DNA of 30,394 bases from VRUE01 sp036271315. GTDB lineage: Bacteria > Actinomycetota > Thermoleophilia > Solirubrobacterales > 70-9. Numbering within the stretch: the stretch's first letter is position 1; every line of letters starts with the position of its first letter. Position numbers and translations under genes: made by a program. The stretch spans positions 1 through 30,394 of the forward strand of contig DATBAV010000029.1 in assembly GCA_036271315.1 (NCBI GenBank). Direction: 5' to 3'. The notes below the pieces were generated by a model, which did not search any database, was not told where the DNA came from, and saw nothing but the letters and a program-made list of their open reading frames with translations. Shown here one piece after another: positions 22,266 through 28,786 of the stretch.

Positions 22266-23288
22266 TCAGAACTCCTTGTCCGCCGCGCCGGACTCTGTCG
22301 CGGCAGCCGTCGATATCGCGTTTTCCGCCCGGTCGTAGGGACCCGCGACCGGGGTCCAGGTCGCCGTGCCGGTGCCGCCCGCCGTAGCTCGCGCCGGATC
22401 GAGGATCGGCGTCGCGTTGTAGGTGCCGAGCACGATCGTCACCGTGTTGCCGCTCATCGTCATCGTCGAGGCGGTGCCGCTGGCGCCGAAGCGGACGTTG
22501 CCGCCGAGCAGGCCGGCGACGTAGTCGCTGCGGCCGAGGTCGACCGCGCCGAGCGGCAGCACGGCCGAGTTGGCGGCGTTCCAGACCTGCACGCTGTCGT
22601 TGCCGAGCGGCAGCCCGAGCAAGCCGTTGTCGCTGATCCGGACCACGACGCTGGTCGCGGCACCGCTCCAACCAGCGAGGATCGAGGCCGGCTCGATCGG
22701 CTCGCTGAAGCTGAGGACCAGGGAGTCGCCGGCCTCGGCAAGACCATTGGTACCGGCGTTGGTCGTCTGCACGTCAGCGGCGGTGGGCGCCGTGTTGTCG
22801 ACCGTGGCCGAGCCGGCGAGGCTGGCCGAGTTGAGCGCTTTGTCGGTGGTGGTGACGGTGAAGGACTTGGCGCCCTGCGCCAGGCTCGCGTTGGCGAGCA
22901 GCGAAGCGCTGCGGTAGTTGTAGGAGACACCGCCGGCCGAGTAGGAGCCGGCGAGGAGCGACACTGCCGTCGCGCCGGTGGTGAAGTTGCTCGCGTCGGC
23001 GGTGACCGAGGCCGTGCCGCTCGCCGGGTTGCCGGTGTCGGCGGCGACGTTGGCGTAGACGAAGTAACTGCTGCCCTGCTTGACGAAGCCGGGCGTCCCG
23101 CCGGAGGCCTTGCCCAGCGCGACCGCGGTCACCTGCGGCGCACGGAAGTCGCTGGCGGCGGTGATGCTGTTGCCGGGGTTGTCGGCCCGGGAGGAGAAAG
23201 AGGCGAAGCTGGGGGTTATCGCGCCGAAGCCGATCGCGACGACGACCACCGCCCCGACGCCGATCGGCAGCGGCCTAGCCAGGATCAC
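22266..23288 (-). CDS. SipW-type signal-peptide protein with Ig-like domains
   Basis: A 340-residue exported protein. The signal peptide ends in FASFSSRADNPGN (residues 28-40), nearly identical to the corresponding region of the first gene of the cluster, marking it as a SipW-type substrate. The mature part is Ser/Thr/Ala/Gly-rich and beta-predicted. A VDNTAPTAADVQTTN junction near residue 165 and LVLSFSEPIEPASIL resemble bacterial Ig-like adhesin modules. It has no Cys, sortase motif or membrane tail. The start is GTG 23288, inside the last codons of the signal peptidase gene (14-bp overlap), with a GGAAGGGG ribosome site about 7 bases upstream. It may be a minor fibre component or adhesin; that is inference. 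Confidence 0.75.
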   Translation of the reverse strand: MILARPLPIGVGAVVVVAIGFGAITPSFASFSSRADNPGNSITAASDFRAPQVTAVALGKASGGTPGFVKQGSSYFVYANVAADTGNPASGTASVTADASNFTTGATAVSLLAGSYSAGGVSYNYRSASLLANASLAQGAKSFTVTTTDKALNSASLAGSATVDNTAPTAADVQTTNAGTNGLAEAGDSLVLSFSEPIEPASILAGWSGAATSVVVRISDNGLLGLPLGNDSVQVWNAANSAVLPLGAVDLGRSDYVAGLLGGNVRFGASGTASTMTMSGNTVTIVLGTYNATPILDPARATAGGTGTATWTPVAGPYDRAENAISTAAATESGAADKEF

Positions 23289-23817
23289 CGATCGCCCCTT
23301 CCTGGCTCGGGCGCCAGATTTTCACCAGCTCGTCGACGGCGAGCAGCAGAAGCGGCACGACCACGAGCAGCAGCAGGCCCCACGGTGTGTGGGTAAGCAC
23401 GGCGACGTGGCCGATCCACGGAATGGCGTAGACGACCCGCCCGAGCTCGCCGTTTGCGGCGATCCGCCAGTGCTCGGTGGTGTTGTTGGCGTCGCCCTGG
23501 GTGGTGAACCAAAGGTGCGAGCCGCTGCGCCGGATCCGCTTCACCCGGTGGGTGATCAGTTTGCTCTGGTCTTCGGGGTCGCGGAAGGTGACGACGTCTC
23601 CGACGCGCGCATCAAGGGGGGAGATGCGCGCGTCGATGACGACGTCGCCCGCTGAGATCGTCGGTTCCATGCTGCCGGTCAGCACCGTGTGCGGGCGGTC
23701 GCCGAAGGCGAGCGGCAGCGCGACCGCGAGGATCAGCGCTGCCGCCGCCACGACCACGGCCCAGACGACGCCGTTGACGATCTGGCGGAAGATCGTTGGG
23801 GGGGCCTTCGAGGGCAT
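23275..23817 (-). CDS. sipW: Signal peptidase I, SipW (ER-type) class
   Basis: A 180-residue membrane serine protease (family S26) that removes signal peptides outside the membrane. The N-terminal helix (residues 12-37) is followed by the catalytic serine in LTGSMEPTI (Ser49). The second catalytic position is His90 in LITHRV, where ordinary bacterial SPases have Lys. This His is the mark of the SipW/archaeal/eukaryotic ER class. GDANN (Asp109) and a C-terminal helix (residues 142-162) also fit SipW. In Bacillus SipW processes TasA and TapA. Here it lies between two genes carrying matching unusual signal peptides, so it is almost certainly their dedicated peptidase. The start is ATG 23817, 63 bases after the first tasA-like stop. 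Confidence 0.92.
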   Translation of the reverse strand: MPSKAPPTIFRQIVNGVVWAVVVAAAALILAVALPLAFGDRPHTVLTGSMEPTISAGDVVIDARISPLDARVGDVVTFRDPEDQSKLITHRVKRIRRSGSHLWFTTQGDANNTTEHWRIAANGELGRVVYAIPWIGHVAVLTHTPWGLLLLVVVPLLLLAVDELVKIWRPSQEGAIGDPG

Positions 23818-23880
23818 GGGCCGTCGCGATCCAGTGCGGGCAGGGAGCGCCGCTCTGCGAAAGGGCGGCGATCATCCCCG

Positions 23881-24471
23881 TTACTGGTTCTGCGCCTCCC
23901 AGCGGATGATGTGGCTGCCGGTGCTCTGGCCCTGGGCCGAGTCCGGCGCGTTGGCGGCGAGCGTCGCGGTCACCCGGTAGACGACCGAGTCCCCGGTCGA
24001 CCACTTGGTCGCGACCGTGCCGGGGTTGTCGGCGATGCCGTTGGCGAAGCCGCTGTGTTCGCTGGCAAAGCTGGCGAGCGTGCCTTCATAGAGGGCGGCG
24101 CCGGCGTCAGGCGAGAAGCCGGTGCAGCTCGGGAAAGTCGACGTCGTCTGTGTCCCCGGTTCGATTTTGAGGTTGACGCTGGTGGCGAGCGCCCCCACCG
24201 TGCTCGGCGTGTAGACCTTGACCGAGGCATCGAGCGACCCGGAGTAGGACACCTTGATGCAGGAGGACTGACTGTCCCCCGGTTTGGCGTTGGTGAGGCT
24301 GTAGAGGGCCGAACCGCCATCGTTATCCGACAGCACGACCGTGCCCGAAGTGACGCTGTTGCCCGGGTTGTCGGTCTGGCTAGAGAACGCCGAGAAGACC
24401 CCGGCGCCAGCGATGCAGGCCACAACCCCAAGCACCACAAACGTGCGCAGGACCTTCGTTCGATTGCTCAT
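23881..24471 (-). CDS. TasA/CalY-like matrix fibre protein, first gene of the cluster
   Basis: A 196-residue exported protein. The signal (residues 9-28) ends in FSAFSSQTDNPGNSVTSGTV (residues 26-45 or so), the SipW-type cleavage region and mature start of TasA/CalY proteins. The mature chain continues with VLSDNDGGSALYSLTNAKPGDS and a CIKVSYSGSLDASVKVY block, reproducing the order of TasA: first strand, PGD turn, and N/S-G-S strand. Two Cys in the mature part (SSCIKV and PSCTGF) could form a disulfide, unlike Bacillus TasA. The start is ATG 24471 with AGAAAGG five bases upstream. The in-frame TTG at 24510 would add a polar leader before the signal and is rejected. Predicted major subunit, given its first position in the cluster. 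Confidence 0.8.
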   Translation of the reverse strand: MSNRTKVLRTFVVLGVVACIAGAGVFSAFSSQTDNPGNSVTSGTVVLSDNDGGSALYSLTNAKPGDSQSSCIKVSYSGSLDASVKVYTPSTVGALATSVNLKIEPGTQTTSTFPSCTGFSPDAGAALYEGTLASFASEHSGFANGIADNPGTVATKWSTGDSVVYRVTATLAANAPDSAQGQSTGSHIIRWEAQNQ

Positions 24472-24482
24472 CTGAACCTTTC

Positions 24483-24497
24483 TGTCTGTCGCAGACA
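24483..24497 (-). promoter_or_regulatory. Hairpin just upstream of the tasA-like ribosome site
   Basis: TGTCTG-CGA-CAGACA in the transcript sense, a 6-bp stem with a 3-base loop, directly 5' of the AGAAAGG ribosome site. It could protect the mRNA 5' end or modulate initiation; this is inference. Confidence 0.4.
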
Positions 24498-24531
24498 AAG
24501 GACATTGCAAAAACGCGACATTCAGGGTTCG

Positions 24532-24553
24532 TCAAGTTCTCAGAGAAACTTGA
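24532..24553. promoter_or_regulatory. 22-nt imperfect palindrome in the divergent promoter region
   Basis: Arms TCAAGTT and AACTTGA enclose CTCAGAGA, where CTC/GAG continues the symmetry with one unpaired A. It lies 61 bases before the tasA-like start and overlaps a leftward TTGACG (24530-24535) that could be its -35 box. Palindromic and placed like an operator for a dimeric regulator; no regulator gene is adjacent. Confidence 0.45.
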
Positions 24554-24598
24554 GTGAATGACGAGAAATCGAAAACAGAAGATCCGGGATCCCACTGC

Positions 24599-24627
24599 TT
24601 GACGATCCCCCCGAATCTGCATAAGTT
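24599..24627 (+). promoter_or_regulatory. Candidate promoter of the InlB-repeat gene
   Basis: TTGACG at 24599-24604, a 17-base spacer, then TAAGTT at 24622-24627 (or CATAAG at 24620). The GTG start is only 7 bases beyond, so the transcript would be leaderless or nearly so, which is common in actinobacteria. The -35 is good and the -10 is weak. Confidence 0.4.
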
Positions 24628-24633
24628 GGCGCC

Positions 24634-25854
24634 GTGCTCGCGCGCTCTAAGCCTTGCGTTGTCCTCCTATCCCTGACCGTGCTGGGACTTATCGCCTTCG
24701 CCAGCTCGGCGAGCGCCTCTCCGGGCGCATACCGAGTGGTGATCGTGCAGGCAGACTGCGAACCGCCGCTCACGCTGCGCAACCAGATTGCGGCGATGCC
24801 GGAAATCGCGGTCATCGACGAATTCAAAGGCTGCGAAGGAACGCCGACAGCCGCTTTCCTCGAGGGCTACGACATGGTCGTCAGCCAAAGCGACAGCGAA
24901 TACGAAAACAACTCTCTCTATGGCGACGCACTCGCCAACTACGTCGATTCAGGCGGCGTGGTGGTCCAGTACGCCTACGACAACTGGGACGGCGGCGAAG
25001 TCTCAAATGGCCCAACGGGAAGGTTTGCAAGCGGCGGCTACGAGCCGTTCATCCCGGGGCCAAACCCCAACGAACTCACAACGCTCGGCACATTCGATAC
25101 CTCAAGCCCACTGATGCAGGGGGTGACCAAACTCGAAGCGGAGTTCAACACCGACCCCACGCTCGCCCCCGGTGCGACACTTGTGGCGAAATGGGCAGAT
25201 GGCCGCGATGCGATCGCCTACAAGGGCCGGGTCGTCTCGATCAGCGCCTACACAGGGGATCAAAACCCCGGAGAACCCGACGAGTGGAGCGGCGACTTCG
25301 GCCGCCTGACCGTTAACGCCGTTCACTGGCTGGGCCGTCAGACGCTGACGGTGACCAATTCGAACCCGGTGGGCGGAACCGTCAGCGGACCTGGACTTAG
25401 CTGCGGCACGACCTGCAGCGCGGTATTCACCTTCCAGAGTTCCGTCCCGCTTACAGCAGCCGCCAACAATGGATTCGCCTTCGCCGGCTACTCCGGCGCC
25501 TGCGGCGGAGCGAGTTGCACCCTGACCATGGACGCGCCCAAGGCGGTCAGCGCGAACTTCGAGACCTTCAAGCTCGCCAAGAAAGTCGGCCGCAACAAGA
25601 AACGCGGCACCGGAGTCCTCAAGGTGACTGTCGGGGGCGCTGGAACTCTTCTGCTCAAGGGCAAATCGGTGAAGCGCCAGACCAAAACCGCCAGCGCTGC
25701 TGGGGTCATCAAGCTCCCCTTGACGGCCAAGGCCAAAGCCCGCAAAGCACTGAAGAACACAGGCAAAGCAAAGATCAAGTTCGAAATCAGCTTCACCCCG
25801 AACGGCGGCACAGCGGCCACTCAGACCAAGTCCGTCGTGCTCAAGCGGTCCTGA
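24634..25854 (+). CDS. Secreted protein with GATase/ThuA-like domain and InlB-like B-repeat
   Basis: A 406-residue exported protein. The signal peptide spans residues 1-29 (ASSASAS cleavage region). An alpha/beta domain follows (about residues 32-225: YRVVIVQADC, EGYDMVVSQSD, YVDSGGVVVQYAY, APGATLVAKW, VVSISAYTGD) resembling class-I GATase/ThuA-like folds. Next is one InlB-like B-repeat of the Flg_new type (about 229-305: LTVTNSNPVGGTVSG, FAFAGYSGAC), with Cys pairs. The C-terminal Lys-rich Ig-like domain ends in KSVVLKRS, a tail often seen on Solirubrobacterales secreted proteins. It diverges from the sipW/tasA-like cluster. Codon choice is a little less GC-extreme than that of its neighbours. 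The start is GTG 24634. Function unknown; a surface or adhesive role is inferred. Confidence 0.7.
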   Translation: MLARSKPCVVLLSLTVLGLIAFASSASASPGAYRVVIVQADCEPPLTLRNQIAAMPEIAVIDEFKGCEGTPTAAFLEGYDMVVSQSDSEYENNSLYGDALANYVDSGGVVVQYAYDNWDGGEVSNGPTGRFASGGYEPFIPGPNPNELTTLGTFDTSSPLMQGVTKLEAEFNTDPTLAPGATLVAKWADGRDAIAYKGRVVSISAYTGDQNPGEPDEWSGDFGRLTVNAVHWLGRQTLTVTNSNPVGGTVSGPGLSCGTTCSAVFTFQSSVPLTAAANNGFAFAGYSGACGGASCTLTMDAPKAVSANFETFKLAKKVGRNKKRGTGVLKVTVGGAGTLLLKGKSVKRQTKTASAAGVIKLPLTAKAKARKALKNTGKAKIKFEISFTPNGGTAATQTKSVVLKRS

Positions 25855-25857
25855 GCA

Positions 25858-25873
25858 CCGAGCCCCCGCTCGG
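25858..25873 (+). terminator. Short hairpin after the InlB-repeat gene
   Basis: CCGAGC-CCCC-GCTCGG, a perfect 6-bp stem 3 bases after the stop, with no T-tract. It could terminate this gene before the oppositely oriented tRNA. Confidence 0.4.
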
Positions 25874-25883
25874 AACGAAGGAA

Positions 25884-25957
25884 CGCGCCTGACAGGATTC
25901 GAACCTGTGACCTTCGGTTTCGTAGACCGACGCTCTATCCAACTGAGCTACAGGCGC
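25884..25957 (-). tRNA. tRNA-Arg(ACG)
   Basis: A 74-base cloverleaf read on the minus strand. The acceptor GCGCCTG pairs with CAGGCGC, the D-arm is GCTC/GAGC, and the anticodon stem TCGGT/ACCGA has loop CTACGAA, giving anticodon ACG. The T-arm is ACAGG-TTCGAAT-CCTGT and the discriminator is G. CCA is not encoded. Anticodon ACG (A34 probably edited to inosine) reads CGN arginine codons. Confidence 0.96.
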
Positions 25958-26009
25958 GGGAATGGGCTGGGTAGCCCGAGGTGGCGATTCTAGGGACTTG
26001 GGGCGGTGG

Positions 26010-26480
26010 TTAGGCCGCTTGCGGCTCGCTGGGCTTGTTCAGCCGCACGTGCCACTCGACCGTGGCGGTGGCGACTCGCTGGCCGTCGGCGTCGGTCAGC
26101 TCGATCTGGCAGGGGAAGACGACCTTGCCCTCGGCGTCGAGGGTTGCCAGTGCCTCGTCGGCGGGAACGCCCAAGGTCGCCTTGGCCTCGATCGGCCCGT
26201 TGGCGATCTTTTCGTAGGAGATCTCGGCACTGCGCGCCAGTGGCGTGACGTCGCCCATGCGCTCGGCGAAGGCGCCGACGAAGGCCGCTCCAGAGGCCGT
26301 CTCGGCGGCGGTGAAAAGCGCGCCGGCGTGCTGGGAGCCAACGTGGTTCTTCAGCTCGGGGCGCCCGGGCAGCAGGGCGGTCGCCTCACCAGCGGTGAGG
26401 CTTGTGATTTCCACGCCGAGGAAACCGGCAAACGGCACAGCTTGGGTCATACCTTGGGCGATTGCGTCGTAGTCAACCAT
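26010..26480 (-). CDS. Hotdog-fold thioesterase (PaaI/DUF4442-like)
   Basis: A 156-residue hotdog-fold protein predicted to hydrolyse acyl-CoA thioesters. The first strand region AGFLGVEITSLTAGEATALLP and the helix signature NHVGSQHAGALFTAAETASG (residues 45-64) match PaaI-type thioesterases, with the His/Ala-Gly and Glu of the active helix present. ATG 26480 lies 10 bases after the enoyl-CoA hydratase stop. The open frame further upstream is only antisense or out of frame to that gene. It is the last gene of the pyruvate kinase/hydratase/thioesterase run, so acyl-CoA turnover is a reasonable inference. The substrate is unknown. Confidence 0.87.
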   Translation of the reverse strand: MVDYDAIAQGMTQAVPFAGFLGVEITSLTAGEATALLPGRPELKNHVGSQHAGALFTAAETASGAAFVGAFAERMGDVTPLARSAEISYEKIANGPIEAKATLGVPADEALATLDAEGKVVFPCQIELTDADGQRVATATVEWHVRLNKPSEPQAA

Positions 26481-26490
26481 CGGCGAGACC

Positions 26491-27282
26491 CTAACGACCC
26501 TCGAAACTGGCGTGGCCGGGGCCACCGTGCTCGAGGAAGGTCTTGACCGCGCGCCGCAGGTCCTCGCTGGCGAAGAGCTCGCCGGCCTCGGTGCGGATCG
26601 CCTCGTCCGCAGCGGGAATGCCACCCTCGCGGAAGCGGCGCAGGACCAGCTTCGTCATCGCGTGCGCCTTGGTCGGGCCGGTCGCCAACTCGGCGGCGAA
26701 TGCCCGCGCCTTCGCGTCAAAGCCCTCGTCCTCGTAGACCCGGTTGACGACGCCCCAGCCCTCCAGCTGCTCAGCGCTGAAGAGCTCGCCGGTCATCACG
26801 AACTCGCGCGCCCGGCCGCTGCCGGCCCGCTCGGCCAACCGCTGCGTCCCGCCCATAGAGGGCGTCAGCCCCACGACTTTCTCAACCAAGCCGAACTTGG
26901 CCGAGCGCGCGGCGAGGACCAGGTCGCAGCCCAGTGCCAGCTCGAAGGCCGCGGTCAGGGTCAGCGCGTGGGCGGCGAAGATGACGGGGAGCGGCAGCGC
27001 TTCCACCCGTTCGACCGCGCCGATCAGCTCGTCCCACAGCGCGCTCGCCCGCTCCGGCGTCAGCCCGTCGAACTCGGCGACGTTGACGCCGCCCGAGACC
27101 GCACGGCCCTCGGCACGGATCAGGAGCGCCCGCGGCAGGTCACCCTCCACATCGGCGATCCCGGCCTGCAGGCCCTCGAACATCGCTCGGTCGAAGAGGT
27201 TCAGCGGCGGGCTGTCGAGCGTCATCGTCGCCAGCCCGGCGTCGTCGCGCTCTACTCGTATTGGGCCCGCCGCCACGCTCAT
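26491..27282 (-). CDS. Enoyl-CoA hydratase/isomerase family protein
   Basis: A 263-residue crotonase-fold enzyme acting on acyl-CoA in the cytosol. The first oxyanion-hole segment reads SGGVNVAEF. The segment carrying the first catalytic Glu reads TAAFELALGCDLVLAA, keeping the Glu but lacking the usual GGG before it. The second Glu and following glycines are in FGLVEKVVGLTPSMGGTQRL. Both catalytic glutamates thus appear present, though the altered glycine loop leaves the exact reaction (hydration, isomerisation or other) open. The start is ATG 27282, 10 bases after pyruvate kinase, and it is followed after 10 bases by the thioesterase. The three are probably one transcript. Confidence 0.9.
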   Translation of the reverse strand: MSVAAGPIRVERDDAGLATMTLDSPPLNLFDRAMFEGLQAGIADVEGDLPRALLIRAEGRAVSGGVNVAEFDGLTPERASALWDELIGAVERVEALPLPVIFAAHALTLTAAFELALGCDLVLAARSAKFGLVEKVVGLTPSMGGTQRLAERAGSGRAREFVMTGELFSAEQLEGWGVVNRVYEDEGFDAKARAFAAELATGPTKAHAMTKLVLRRFREGGIPAADEAIRTEAGELFASEDLRRAVKTFLEHGGPGHASFEGR

Positions 27283-27292
27283 CGCGCCGGGA

Positions 27293-28708
27293 TCATGGCA
27301 CGCGATGGACCTCGAAGAGGTTCGTCCCCAGCTCCTGCTCGGGCAGTCCGGCGGTGATCGCGATCAGGTCGCCAGAGGCAGCGATGCCGTATTTGGCCGC
27401 GAGCGCCGCGCAGTCCTGCAGCAGGCCGCGCACGTCGCTCTCGTGCTCGTTGAGCACCGCGGTGACGCCGAAGAGTAGCTTCAGCCGGCGCACGGTCTCG
27501 ATCCGCGGCGAGACCGCAAGCACCGGCACGTTGGGTCGATGGGCGGAGACGAGCCGCGCCGTGCGACCGCTGCTGGTCGGCACCACAAGCGCCGCCAGTC
27601 CCAGCCGATACACCGCCCCGACTGCCCCTTGGGCAACCGAGTCGGCGACGTCCTGCGTCGCTTGGTCGGTGCGGCCGAAGAGCCAGTCTCCATAAGGGAG
27701 GTCGGGCTCGGTGGCGCGGGCGATCTGGTCCATCACCCGCACCGCCTCGACCGGGTGCTGGCCGACCGCGGTCTCCTCGGAGAGCATCACCGCATCGGTG
27801 CCGTCATAGATCGCGTTGGCGACGTCGGTCACCTCGGCCCGGGTCGGCCGCCGCGCGATCACCATCGAAGCCAGCATCTGCGTCGCCGTGATCGCCGGCT
27901 TGGAGCGCTTGCCGGCGCCGCGGATCAACCGCTTCTGCAACACCGGCACCCGCGCCAGCGGCACCTCGATCCCGAGGTCGCCGCGAGCCACCATCACTCC
28001 CCCGGTTGCCGCCGCGACGATCTCCTCGGCGTTCTCGGCCGCTTGCTGCTTCTCGATCTTGGCGATCAGAGGGATGTCGGAGTCGAGGCTGCGCAGCCGC
28101 TCGTAGACCGGCTCGAGGTCGGCCGCGGTCGAGACGAAGGAGACCGCCAGCAGGTCGATCCCCTGTTCGACCGCGAACTCGACCCAGCCCAGATCGCCCG
28201 TGGTCGCCGCCGGGGTCTTGATCCCCGGCACGTTCATGCCCTTGTGCGAGGAGAGCGTGCCGCCGACCTCGACCTCGCAGTCGATGCCGCCGTCTTCGGG
28301 GCCGCGCACGCGCAGCCGGATCGAGCCGTCGGCAAGGTAAACGGGCTCGTCCTGGGCAAGCGACGTCACCCCCTGCCAGGTGACCGGAATCGTCTCCCTG
28401 TCGCCCTCGACCTCCTGCGGCGTTAGCTTTACGTGCATGCCGGTCTCGAGCTCGGCGACGTCGTCGCGCAGCTCGCCGATCCGCAGCTTCGGGCCGGGCA
28501 AGTCGCCGAGCACCGCGACCTCTTCGCCTACCTGCTCGGCCGCCGCACGGATCGCCTCCACCGTGCGCGCATGCCGGTCGCGATCAGCGTGGGAGAAGTT
28601 GAGTCGGAAGACGTCGGCGCCGGCCTCGATCAGGCGCACCAACGTGTCCGGGTCCCAACTGGCCGGTCCTACCGTCGCGATGATCTTCGTGCGCCTGCCG
28701 TGATGCAT
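27293..28708 (-). CDS. pyk: Pyruvate kinase
   Basis: Transfers phosphate from phosphoenolpyruvate to ADP, the last step of glycolysis, in the cytosol. It has 471 residues, the normal length. Visible blocks are TKIIATVGPAS at the N-terminus, FRLNFSHAD, the active-site signature IPLIAKIEKQQAAEN with its catalytic Lys, MVARGDLGIEVP, and TDAVMLSEETAVGQHPVEAV. The C-terminal allosteric domain is complete (VVPTSSGRTARLVS, VLAVSP). ATG 28708 sits directly before the conserved first strand; GTG 28714 is an alternative adding two residues. The very long open frame upstream is antisense to the P450 gene. It is the first gene of the leftward operon and diverges from the P450. Confidence 0.97.
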   Translation of the reverse strand: MHHGRRTKIIATVGPASWDPDTLVRLIEAGADVFRLNFSHADRDRHARTVEAIRAAAEQVGEEVAVLGDLPGPKLRIGELRDDVAELETGMHVKLTPQEVEGDRETIPVTWQGVTSLAQDEPVYLADGSIRLRVRGPEDGGIDCEVEVGGTLSSHKGMNVPGIKTPAATTGDLGWVEFAVEQGIDLLAVSFVSTAADLEPVYERLRSLDSDIPLIAKIEKQQAAENAEEIVAAATGGVMVARGDLGIEVPLARVPVLQKRLIRGAGKRSKPAITATQMLASMVIARRPTRAEVTDVANAIYDGTDAVMLSEETAVGQHPVEAVRVMDQIARATEPDLPYGDWLFGRTDQATQDVADSVAQGAVGAVYRLGLAALVVPTSSGRTARLVSAHRPNVPVLAVSPRIETVRRLKLLFGVTAVLNEHESDVRGLLQDCAALAAKYGIAASGDLIAITAGLPEQELGTNLFEVHRVP

Positions 28709-28786
28709 TTCCACTGACTGTAGAGAGTGACGAATCGCACCCTGTGAAAACGCGACCTTTACACCGATCTCTGTGACAATGAAGCA

